A stretch of 24,753 bases of DNA, from contig CAYRPO010000006.1 of NCBI GenBank assembly GCA_964426305.1, positions 1 through 24,753 on the forward strand, written 5' to 3'. Positions 1-6,359 of the stretch are shown here, piece after piece; position 1 is the stretch's first letter; each line of letters begins with the position of its first letter. The translations under genes and the position numbers were made by a program. The notes under the pieces are model-generated. The model ran no database searches. It was not told the DNA's origin and saw nothing but the letters and a program-made list of their open reading frames with translations. Origin of the DNA: CAYRPO01 sp964426305 (GTDB lineage: Bacteria; Patescibacteriota; Saccharimonadia; Saccharimonadales; CAIOMD01).

Positions 1-2
1 TT

Positions 3-92
3 TGGCGGAGAGAGTGGGATTCGAACCCACGGTACCGTTGCCGGCACGACGGTTTTCAAGACCGTTTCCTTCAACCACTCGGACATCTCTCC
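3..92 (-). tRNA. tRNA-Ser (anticodon UGA)
   Basis: Read on the minus strand, the acceptor arms GGAGAGA (92-86) and TCTCTCC (13-7) pair, followed by discriminator G and an encoded CCA (5-3). The anticodon loop is CTTGAAA, giving anticodon TGA. There is a long variable arm, as expected for serine tRNA, and a T-arm containing GGTTCGAATCC. All parts needed for a cloverleaf are present, so this copy should be functional and read UCN codons, mainly UCA. Its 5' half is duplicated just upstream at 190-226. The window ends before any terminator can be seen. Confidence 0.97.
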
Positions 93-104
93 GTATGCAA
101 CCAA

Positions 105-133
105 ATTTTACCCTTACACCAACCCCTTTGAAA
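105..133 (-). promoter_or_regulatory. Probable promoter of the intact tRNA-Ser
   Basis: On the minus strand there is a TTTCAA -35-like hexamer (133-128), a 17-base spacer, and a TAAAAT -10 hexamer (110-105). The -10 ends 12 bases before the tRNA 5' end, the usual distance for a tRNA promoter. The -35 match is moderate. Confidence 0.5.
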
Positions 134-138
134 ACCTT

Positions 139-181
139 CACCCCTATCGGGGTGCGCCGGTTTAGCGCGCACGGAGTGCGC
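139..181. repeat. Two hairpins between the tRNA-Ser half-copy and the intact tRNA
   Basis: Two perfect short inverted repeats follow each other: CACCCC-TATC-GGGGTG (139-154) and GCGCAC-GGA-GTGCGC (167-181). Each has a six-base-pair, GC-rich stem. Neither is followed by a T-run on either strand, so they are not simple intrinsic terminators. On the minus strand they come directly after the duplicated tRNA 5' half, where a tRNA would carry its anticodon 3' side, variable arm and T-arm. Confidence 0.6.
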
Positions 182-189
182 TTCTTCGC

Positions 190-226
190 CAAGACCGTTT
201 CGGATCAACCACTCGGACATCTCTCC
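190..226 (-). pseudogene. Partial copy of tRNA-Ser (5' half only)
   Basis: Thirty-seven bases (226 to 190, minus strand) match the first 36 bases of the intact tRNA-Ser at 92-57: acceptor 5' strand, D-arm, and the 5' side of the anticodon stem up to CTTG of the loop. The only difference is ATCCG in place of AAGG near the D-arm/anticodon-stem junction. After CTTG the similarity stops abruptly. No T-arm or matching acceptor 3' strand (TCTCTCC) can be found before the intact tRNA begins. It is most simply a tandem duplication whose 3' half was lost or replaced. A functional tRNA-like leader is possible but not shown. Confidence 0.75.
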
Positions 227-235
227 GACGCGAAA

Positions 236-244
236 ATTATACCA
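236..244 (-). promoter_or_regulatory. Extended -10 promoter element upstream of the tRNA-Ser half-copy
   Basis: The minus strand reads TGGTATAAT (244-236), a perfect -10 hexamer preceded by the TGN extension. It lies 9 bases before the first base of the partial tRNA copy, the spacing expected for tRNA transcription start. No convincing -35 is seen, which is usual for extended -10 promoters. It also lies just past the comF stop codon. Confidence 0.6.
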
Positions 245-248
245 TATG

Positions 249-923
249 TTACTTGGGCGTACGGGCAAAAACAACGGCAGAAACGCTGCGTGCTCCAGCT
301 ACTCGGAGAGCTTTTGTGCAAGCTTCTACGGTTGCGCCAGTCGTCAAAACGTCGTCAGCGAGCAGTATGTCTGCACCTTCAATTAAATGCGTATTAACAG
401 TTCGAAACGCACCCTTGAGCTGTGTTGTGCGATCTGATCGGGTTGCACCATGTTGTTGCACTGTGTTGTTTCGAGCTAACAATGTTGCGACAGGGAACTT
501 TCGAATCCGTCCAAGATTTTGTGCAATCAACTTGGCATGGTCAAAGCCACGCTGCCGAACATGACGTGAAGATGTCGGCACATAAGTCACTATTGGCGGT
601 TGGGCAAAATACGGCATTACCTCATCCATAGCTAATGAAATACTCCGTGCAGCCGACCGTTGGTTATCAAACTTGTAGGCAGCTTCAACTTTTTTGCCTA
701 GGCCATCGTAAAATGTCGACATCCAAACATATTCTGGCGACGCCTGGGTTACGCACGTCTGGCAGGGTCTAAAATAGCGTGTTGCCCTCATGCAGACATA
801 ACACTGTGATGGAACGTTAACCAAAAGTGCAGAACAATCATCACAAAGTACAACCCCTTCAACGTGACATGAAACACACAAATTTGGAGCTAACAGGGAA
901 AGGGTTCGATCAATAATATTCAT
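249..923 (-). CDS. comF: ComF-family phosphoribosyltransferase-like protein
   Basis: A 224-residue protein of normal ComF length. The N-terminal part carries a zinc-ribbon-like set of Cys pairs (CVSC near residue 16, CDDC near 27, CYVC near 41, CQTC near 54). The C-terminal part is a type I phosphoribosyltransferase fold with the PRPP-binding stretch ILLADDVLTTGAT near residue 186 and the ComF-typical RGFDHAKLIAQNLG near residue 124. ComF is required for natural transformation in several bacteria, where it is thought to act in the cytoplasm on incoming single-stranded DNA. The start at 923 has no clear ribosome binding site; the start codon lies in a direct repeat (ATGTTGTAAA at 922-931 and 936-945). 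It faces away from hsp20 and is followed by the tRNA region. Family assignment is firm; the role in uptake here is inference. Confidence 0.92.
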   Translation of the reverse strand: MNIIDRTLSLLAPNLCVSCHVEGVVLCDDCSALLVNVPSQCYVCMRATRYFRPCQTCVTQASPEYVWMSTFYDGLGKKVEAAYKFDNQRSAARSISLAMDEVMPYFAQPPIVTYVPTSSRHVRQRGFDHAKLIAQNLGRIRKFPVATLLARNNTVQQHGATRSDRTTQLKGAFRTVNTHLIEGADILLADDVLTTGATVEACTKALRVAGARSVSAVVFARTPK

Positions 924-960
924 GTTGTAAAACTTATGTTGTAAATGCTACCGCTTAGGG

Positions 961-989
961 TTGTTGCCACTAGTGTACTCAGCTATAAT
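961..989 (+). promoter_or_regulatory. Promoter of the Hsp20 gene
   Basis: TTGTTG (961-966), a 17-base spacer, and a perfect TATAAT (984-989) form a good sigma-70-type promoter about 90 bases before the Hsp20 start. This predicts a leader of roughly 80 bases. No CIRCE repeat is seen nearby. Confidence 0.7.
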
Positions 990-1077
990 CTCATGTAAAG
1001 ACAAAAACGCAAGAATCGAATTTATTCTTTGCCAAAAAGCACTCGAATATACAAATGACTAACGCGTGGAGGGTAAC

Positions 1078-1542
1078 ATGGCGCGACGTAACACAGATGA
1101 AGATCTGTTAATGGAAGAAGAATTGACTGCGGCTTTTCTGGGCGACGATGATCTTGCGTCTGCTCAAAGCCAACCTGTCCAACCACAAGACGACGAATGG
1201 GACGAGGAAGAAGCAGTTCCTGGGCAACTAGCAGTAGATGTCTATGAGACTCGCGAGAAGCTGGTATGTAAAGCTCGTACTGCCGGTGTCAATAAAAATG
1301 ATCTGGATGTCAGTATTGCTGACAACACACTATCGATCCGTGGCACGCTCAATGCCGGCTACGAGGACGACGTCGAGAACTATCACTTGCAAGAGTGCTA
1401 CTGGGGCGAGTTTAGCCGCAGTATTGTATTGCCAGTGCCTGTCAAAGAAGATGAGATCGAAGCTGTCCTAAAAGACGGCGTGCTGACGATCAGCTTTACG
1501 AAAGTCAAGCAAGATTCGGTCAAGAAGATTCAAGTACTGTAA
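1078..1542 (+). CDS. Small heat shock protein, Hsp20/alpha-crystallin family
   Basis: A holdase chaperone that binds unfolding proteins in the cytoplasm. ATG at 1078 is chosen over the in-frame GTG at 1066 because GGAGGG (1068-1073) sits four bases before it and would overlap the earlier start; this gives 154 residues, a normal size. Roughly the first 45 residues are acidic and low in complexity (many Asp, Glu, Gln). The alpha-crystallin domain follows, from about residue 50, with the typical beta-strand motifs LSIRGTL, an E..YGEFSRS-like strand (ECYWGEFSRSIVLP) and GVLTISFTK near the C terminus. The gene is monocistronic, with its own promoter and a strong terminator. The 5' leader contains a weak bulged hairpin (about 1009-1032), but no pairing to the ribosome binding site was found. 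Confidence 0.93.
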   Translation: MARRNTDEDLLMEEELTAAFLGDDDLASAQSQPVQPQDDEWDEEEAVPGQLAVDVYETREKLVCKARTAGVNKNDLDVSIADNTLSIRGTLNAGYEDDVENYHLQECYWGEFSRSIVLPVPVKEDEIEAVLKDGVLTISFTKVKQDSVKKIQVL

Positions 1543-1562
1543 GGTATAGTGAATATATACAT

Positions 1563-1590
1563 AAAAAGAGACCCTAGTGGGTCTCTTTTT
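1563..1590. terminator. Bidirectional intrinsic terminator between Hsp20 and the pilin cluster
   Basis: A perfect stem, AGAGACCC-TAGT-GGGTCTCT (1567-1586), is flanked by an A-run on the left and a T-run on the right. It therefore works in both directions: for Hsp20 on the plus strand and for the converging pilin-like genes on the minus strand. Confidence 0.93.
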
Positions 1591-1610
1591 ATGTATTGCG
1601 GACAGTATTT

Positions 1611-2027
1611 TTAAGAAGATAGATTTGTGACGTTTCCAAGCACAAACTTCACGATCAACTGAGCAAGGGCGACGATCACTAAGCCCACGATCGCATACAT
1701 AATTGTATTCTTGGCACCAGTCACGCCGTTGGCATCGCCACCAGACGTAATGTACTTAAAGCCACCGACGATAATCATAAGAACAGACACGACACCAACT
1801 ACCCATGAAAAAATATCTATGATCATTTTGACGAGCCCGTTGACGTTCTCAGCAGCACCTTCATTGTTCGTTTGACAGTTGCCAGTATTGCCGATTTGTG
1901 TAGCATCCAGGGCCGCACCTGCACACAAAGGATCCTCTGTTGCAGATTGAGCCACAACAGGTACAGCAGGCACGAGGCTCAGTGTTACGGCAAACAGCGT
2001 TGCTATGAGTAATTTGATCTTGTTCAT
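1611..2027 (-). CDS. T4SS pilin-like membrane protein (sixth of the array)
   Basis: A 138-residue protein with a signal peptide (residues 1-26, cleavage likely after VPVVAQ), a short outside segment with two Cys (in PLCAG and GNCQT), and two hydrophobic segments (about 67-90 and 107-130). These are joined by the GGFKYITSGGD loop typical of the T4SS_pilin/TrbC-VirB2-like family in CPR genomes. Such proteins are thought to build the pilus or channel of type IV secretion machines in the membrane. A ribosome binding site (AAGGAAT) precedes ATG 2027, and the gene has its own promoter (2060-2088), unlike the five genes upstream. It is very similar to the neighbour at 2115-2513 (both contain IIDIFSW and VGLVIVALAQ), pointing to recent tandem duplication. 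The terminator at 1563-1590 ends the cluster. Confidence 0.85.
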   Translation of the reverse strand: MNKIKLLIATLFAVTLSLVPAVPVVAQSATEDPLCAGAALDATQIGNTGNCQTNNEGAAENVNGLVKMIIDIFSWVVGVVSVLMIIVGGFKYITSGGDANGVTGAKNTIMYAIVGLVIVALAQLIVKFVLGNVTNLSS

Positions 2028-2059
2028 TGAAAGCTTATTCCTTTTTTACGATTACCTTT

Positions 2060-2088
2060 TTTATACCATGCCACCCCTGAAAGCGCAA
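2060..2088 (-). promoter_or_regulatory. Promoter of the sixth pilin-like gene
   Basis: On the minus strand: TTGCGC (2088-2083), a 17-base spacer ending in TGG, and TATAAA (2065-2060). This is a -35 plus an extended -10 at ideal spacing, about 33 bases before the ATG at 2027. It sits in the 87-base gap after the previous pilin-like gene. Confidence 0.65.
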
Positions 2089-2114
2089 GCACAAGCAGTA
2101 TCACAAGAGCGCTG

Positions 2115-2513
2115 CTATGGGGTAGGCGCTGTCGTTACGCTATTCAGGACAAACACCACGATCACCTGTGCAAGGGCAACAATCACCAGACCAACAAGGG
2201 CAAAAAGGATTGTCTGGCGACCCTTTGCAGCCTTCGCTGAATCACCGGCACTCGTAACATATTGAAAGCCACCAAATATCACCATGATCACCGAAACGAC
2301 GCCAACTATCCAAGAAAAGATATCGATAATTAAACCAACTACATCGTTAACAGACGTAGCAGGCGTTCCGTCACATGATCCCCCCGTTGCCTCAATGCCG
2401 ACGCACACGGCCTCTTTGTTGTCTGCGGCCAGGGCAGGCGATGCAAACCACAATCCAAAGCCAGCGGCGGCAACGATTGCCAAGCTCATGATACCAGTAA
2501 TTATCTTTTTCAT
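2115..2513 (-). CDS. T4SS pilin-like membrane protein (fifth of the array)
   Basis: The start is ATG 2513 (MKKIITG) because AAGGAGAAG lies just before it; a longer reading from 2543 would bury that site. The protein has 132 residues. A signal peptide (1 to about 30, ending ASPALAA) precedes a short outside segment with two Cys (VCVGI, GSCDG). Two membrane helices (roughly 55-78 and 98-122) follow, joined by GGFQYVTSAGD. It belongs to the same T4SS pilin family as its neighbours and is closest to the gene at 1611-2027. It begins 13 bases after the stop of the gene at 2527-2898, so it is read as part of the same transcript. A membrane pilus or channel subunit is the likely role. Confidence 0.84.
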   Translation of the reverse strand: MKKIITGIMSLAIVAAAGFGLWFASPALAADNKEAVCVGIEATGGSCDGTPATSVNDVVGLIIDIFSWIVGVVSVIMVIFGGFQYVTSAGDSAKAAKGRQTILFALVGLVIVALAQVIVVFVLNSVTTAPTP

Positions 2514-2526
2514 TTCTTCTCCTTTT

Positions 2527-2898
2527 TTACATTTTACCAGCAAAATATGCGATGAGTGATGGTGCGATCACAATAACAACTAGCCCGATGAGGGCATATG
2601 TGATGATCTGGCGACCCTTTCCGGCCTTTGACGCATCACCGTTGCTCGTGACATACGTAAAACCACCATACATAACTGCCATGACCGCTGCTATGCCACC
2701 AATGATCGACAAAATTGCGGCAGCCTTCGCGATGATCTTTGCCGGATCGCCGCCTGCGGTAGGACAACCAGCTGAACCAGGCTGTTGCTTGCAGGCTTCT
2801 CCGCCAACATCGTATGCAGCAACAGAAGGTGCCGCCACTACAAAGATGCTACTGAACAGCGCCACTACAACAAAGCAAAAGGTCAACATTTTAAGCAT
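2527..2898 (-). CDS. T4SS pilin-like membrane protein (fourth of the array)
   Basis: A 123-residue protein. A signal peptide (1 to about 28, ending APSVAA) is followed by an outside segment with two Cys (EACKQ, GCPTA). Two membrane helices (about 57-80 and 97-120) are linked by GGFTYVTSNGD. The start ATG at 2898 overlaps the previous stop by one base (TAATG), indicating translational coupling; a second in-frame ATG at 2889 is an alternative. It is assigned to the T4SS pilin/TrbC-VirB2-like family by architecture and loop motif. Which subunit assembles into a fibre cannot be told from sequence. Confidence 0.83.
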   Translation of the reverse strand: MLKMLTFCFVVVALFSSIFVVAAPSVAAYDVGGEACKQQPGSAGCPTAGGDPAKIIAKAAAILSIIGGIAAVMAVMYGGFTYVTSNGDASKAGKGRQIITYALIGLVVIVIAPSLIAYFAGKM

Positions 2899-3179
2899 TA
2901 TTTTAAAGCCTCCACGATCACAAAGTTAACAATCACGCTGGAAAAAATTGCTACAAGCAACCCTATTACGGCATACATAATTGTACGCTGTGCTTTTGAC
3001 ACCTTGTCTGGACTGCCTTCGGATGTAATAAACTGAATACCTGCGAGGATGGTCACTAAAACCGCCGTCGCTCCAATAACGCCTAGAAAAATATTGATTA
3101 TGGTTATGAGGGTGTTGGAATCGGCTGGCAACTTTGGCAGACCTACGTCCTGGATCAGGCCAAAAAATTTAGAGGACAT
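2898..3179 (-). CDS. Short T4SS pilin-like membrane protein (third of the array)
   Basis: A 93-residue protein with no obvious signal peptide: about 24 residues of amphipathic N terminus, then two membrane helices (about 26-47 and 67-88) joined by AGIQFITSEGSPDK. ATG 3179 overlaps the preceding stop as TGATG. A GTG at 3182 is in frame and is closer to the AGGAG ribosome binding site, so the start is uncertain by one codon. It shares the T4SS pilin-like loop and helix pattern but is among the smallest members and lacks the Cys pair of the signal-peptide-bearing paralogues, so it may be a membrane-embedded partner rather than an exported subunit. Confidence 0.8.
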   Translation of the reverse strand: MSSKFFGLIQDVGLPKLPADSNTLITIINIFLGVIGATAVLVTILAGIQFITSEGSPDKVSKAQRTIMYAVIGLLVAIFSSVIVNFVIVEALK

Positions 3180-3778
3180 CACGACAAACTCCTCGCGATG
3201 AAACCGATAATTTGGGCCGAGAACAGCGCCAATACAAGGCCGATGAGCGCATTGACGATGGTGTTTTTGGCCTTGGTGATGCTGTCTGGATTTCCTTGGG
3301 ATGTAACATATTTAAAACCCCCAATCGTGACGTATATGACGGCCAGAATACCCGCCAAGGTCAGGAGCATCTCTATGACAGCAAGAGCAATGAGGCCGAT
3401 ATCTTTAAAATCACCAGCACCAGAGTCGGCACTGTTGACGATGCCGTCTGGCTTACCGGTTTTCTCTGTGCATGTGGCATCAACACGCGTATAGCAATCT
3501 ATGCCATTATCACCACCACTATCCTTGGTGGTACCCCTCCTTACATAACCATTGTCGTCGAGTTTCGTTTGAATCACGATGTCACAGTTTGGTTCTTCGA
3601 AATCCAAGTATTTATACCATGTTGGTATGCCAAAAAAAGTGCGATGCTTGCCACACTCGCCAGTATATGCCCCGCCACCACCAGAATCACCTGGCGCCTG
3701 TACGGCCGCCCCAACATGCCCCTGAACACCAGCTAGCAGTAAAAAACTAAAAAATGTAACAAGAATAATACGCTTCAT
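3179..3778 (-). CDS. T4SS pilin-like membrane protein with large ectodomain (second of the array)
   Basis: At 199 residues, the largest of the six. A signal peptide (1-25) is followed by about 100 residues predicted outside the membrane, with a Gly-rich start (GDSGGGGAYTGECG) and four Cys (in GECGK, PNCDI, DCYTR, TCTEK) that could form two disulfides. Two membrane helices (about 128-150 and 172-195) with the family loop GGFKYVTSQGNPD end the protein. The ATG is three bases after the stop of the gene at 3782-4099, and its TGA overlaps the next start. The core is T4SS pilin-like; the ectodomain is not recognised and could be the adhesive or tip part of a pilus (inference). Confidence 0.82.
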   Translation of the reverse strand: MKRIILVTFFSFLLLAGVQGHVGAAVQAPGDSGGGGAYTGECGKHRTFFGIPTWYKYLDFEEPNCDIVIQTKLDDNGYVRRGTTKDSGGDNGIDCYTRVDATCTEKTGKPDGIVNSADSGAGDFKDIGLIALAVIEMLLTLAGILAVIYVTIGGFKYVTSQGNPDSITKAKNTIVNALIGLVLALFSAQIIGFIARSLS

Positions 3779-3781
3779 GAT

Positions 3782-4099
3782 TTAGAAAAGCCCTCCGGGT
3801 ATAAGCCACTGTAGAAATGAGTACAAAAAGAAGAACGCTACAAACGCACCTATGATGTTCCCAATTTTTTGCTTTGCGGCAGCTACTTTTGCTGGGTCGC
3901 CATTTGAGGATATATATAGGATGCTTGCATACAGCAGCATAATGATCGCCAACAGCCCTGCTGTCGCAGCAAGAAAATTAAGCCCAATCTCGAGTAGCTT
4001 CAGGAGGCCTTTTGTTTCAGCGCCCGCTAAACAGGCCTTGGCATCACCTTGTTCGCATTTACTAACAGCAGCAAAGATTGCAGTATATACAGTGTTCAT
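3782..4099 (-). CDS. T4SS pilin-like membrane protein (first of the array)
   Basis: A 105-residue protein, first gene of the minus-strand run. The N terminus (about 30 residues, two Cys in SKCEQ and KACLA) is not a classical signal peptide. Two strongly hydrophobic helices (about 40-64 and 78-100) are linked by ISSNGDPAKVAAAKQK, which matches the family loop in more diverged form. It starts about 100 bases from the divergent VirB6-like gene, so the two operons share a control region. No clear ribosome binding site precedes the ATG. Assigned by architecture and context; less certain than its neighbours. Confidence 0.75.
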   Translation of the reverse strand: MNTVYTAIFAAVSKCEQGDAKACLAGAETKGLLKLLEIGLNFLAATAGLLAIIMLLYASILYISSNGDPAKVAAAKQKIGNIIGAFVAFFFLYSFLQWLIPGGLF

Positions 4100-4200
4100 T
4101 TTATTTGGTTCGCTCGTAGTAATTGTGCCATAAATACCGCTAATCTACAAATATCTTTGCCAATACAAATATATGGTGTTAAATATAGAAGATACAGCTT

Positions 4201-6347
4201 ATGAAATTCATACACAAAAAATGGGCTATGGTGGGTATGCTGGCGGTTTTTTCTTTGGCGCCTTTGTTTGCAGTTCNNNNNNNNNNNNNNNNNNNNNNNN
4301 NNNNNNNNNNNNNNNNNNNNNNNNNNNNNNNNNNNNNNNNNNNNNNNNNNNNNNNNNNNNNNNNNNNNNNNNNNNNTGTGAGGGTACACTAAAAACGTTT
4401 GGTTGGCTTATCTGTGGCGCTACCGAGTTAGCAGATGGTTTCATTGGTGGCGTAGAAAAGGCTCTGACGGGTCTTCTTACGCTAGAGCCGTCTGAATATG
4501 GTGAAGGCGTGACGACAAGCAATGGAGCTCTGCCTGCTAACCCCCTTAAAACCGCGTGGTCTGCGGTACGAATTTTGTCAACCATAGTCCTGGTTGGTGT
4601 CGCGCTATTCATGATCATAGCGCAGATATTAAGCCTTGACATATTTAGCGCTTACACGGTCAAAAAGGTCGTTCCTCGACTGGTAATTGCGGCGATCCTC
4701 ATGCAGTTGTCGTGGTATCTGTTCACAGGCTTGATTGTCGTTGTTAACACCGTTGGCATTGCGATATCGGATGTTATGATGGCACCTTTTGGCGGCAAAG
4801 ACGAAGTCGGCAATATAACCGAGATTTTGTCTGACTTTTACGCCAACAACTTATCGGCTGGTGCAACCGTAAACGGCGCAATCAATGCTGGTGTCATCGG
4901 TGGTATTGCCTATCTAGTACACGCCAATAGCGCAGCCGCAGGAGCGGCGACAGGATTAGGTGGACAGCTTGGCATTTGGCTCATCGGGGCAGCTATAGGC
5001 ATAGCTATTGTTTTGTTTGTAGGTGTCTCTGTGTTGATCATGCGACAGATTGGCATCATTGCACTACTGATCGTATCACCGCTGGCGCTTGTAGCATGGA
5101 TACTACCTGGTACACAAAATTTCTGGAGACAGTGGTGGCAATTGTTTAGCAAGCTACTACTTATGTTCCCGCTCATATTCATATTACTGACGTCGGGTAA
5201 GATACTGGCATGGATCATAGCAAACAGCCACTGGAGCTTTTTCGAAGGCATATTTACATTCTTTATGATACTCCTTGCGTATTTTGGACCATTCTTGCTT
5301 ATACCAACTACCTTTGCGATTGCCGGTGGATTGTTTGCCAAAATGGTTGGCAAAATCGACGGGCTCGGCAAGGGGATTGCAGGAAGAGATATCGGCGGCT
5401 TCCGTGGCGCACGGAAGAAGCAAAAAGAAGAAGTCAATGCTCTTAAGCGCGAAAAAGCGCTCAAAGACCTTTCAAGCGACAAGTCCTTAAACAGATGGCA
5501 AAAAGCACGAGCACAGCACCGAGCAGGTATCTTGCTGGCAAACAGAGGCATGACCGCCGAATCACGTGAGCTTGCCAATAAACGACTTGAGCGTTACATG
5601 GAGTCCGGCCGCGCCGCTGCCTCCAAAGAAGGCCGAGAAAACGCGTCTAATCTACTCAGAAACGCTGATTTTTATGATATTGGCGCAGGAAGGGCGTCCA
5701 CTTACGATCCAGACTCAGGAAAACTGGAGATAGGTAAAGGCGTAGAAGGGTTAGTGAGTGTATTGGGAGACAAGTCGGGCAAAACACTGCAACTCGACAT
5801 CGGCGGGAAGTCCTACACTCGGGACGACATCACGAGAGATCCCTATCTCGAAGGTGCTCTTATAGAGCGTCTCACTGGTTTCAACTCAGACAGCTTCAGA
5901 GATCTAGTCAAGGGTGGACATATTAGTTCAGAAACCTTTAAGCGATCAGTCCAGGGCAATTCAGATGTCGTAAAGACTCTGTTATCGCAAACGCCAGACG
6001 TCATTAAAGCATCAGATATTGAAGGTGCTGTTGCAGAGATCGATACCGCAAAACAGCTCAAAGTATTCAAATCACTCGATGTGGCATCACTCAAAGACGC
6101 AAAGCCTGGTGTAGTAACTGATTTTGCAGCAGCAATCCGGGCTAATCCGCAAGACGCTTCGCTGATATCGGTGGCGCAATCCTTGCTTGATCCGCGTACA
6201 ATTGGCATGTATGGCGACGACAAGAGAATTCAAATTCGCGATGCATACGAATCTATCGGCCTGATTTCTCCTGATCGCACACAAAGTCAAAGATCTAGCG
6301 GACCGTCTGACAGATCAGCTCAGATACGACGCACTAATGGCCGATAG
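4201..6347 (+). CDS. VirB6/TrbL-like T4SS membrane channel protein (interrupted by assembly gap)
   Basis: The true start is ATG 4201, which encodes a signal peptide (MKFIHKKWAMVGMLAVFS...). Frame is lost only because 100 N of arbitrary length follow at 4277. After the gap the reading continues, in the frame of 6347, as CEGTLKTFGWLICGATE, then about six membrane helices between 4555 and 5350 with polar loops. These include the conserved-looking IMRQIGIIALLIVSPLALVAW and the following NFWRQWWQLFSK. The last 330 or so residues are charged, helix-rich and probably cytoplasmic. VirB6-family proteins form the inner-membrane channel of type IV secretion systems and contact VirB4. This is the first gene of the plus-strand operon; its stop is 12 bases before the PrgI gene. 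An alternative upstream start at 4173 is an artefact of the gap. Confidence 0.85.
4277..4376. other. Assembly gap (100 N) inside the VirB6-like gene
   Basis: Exactly 100 N, a conventional filler for a gap of unknown size. The two sides of the VirB6-like gene are in different frames when joined at this length, which shows that the real distance is not 100 bases (modulo 3). Confidence 0.98.
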
Positions 6348-6359
6348 ATTAGAGGTGTT

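Noticed and set aside
1009..1032. RNA thermometer or CIRCE element in the Hsp20 leader
   Set aside because: Only a small bulged hairpin is present; it does not pair with the GGAGGG site, and no TTAGCACTC-N9-GAGTGCTAA repeat exists.
3179..3181. Alternative genetic code (UGA read as Gly, as in Gracilibacteria)
   Set aside because: The TGA at 3181-3179 ends the protein exactly after its second membrane helix and overlaps the next start (TGATG). Core genes read through at normal length without internal TGA.
4173..4276. Alternative upstream start (4173) for the VirB6-like gene
   Set aside because: It is open only because of the arbitrary N run; frame 4201 gives a clear signal peptide, while 4173 gives an unlikely N terminus.
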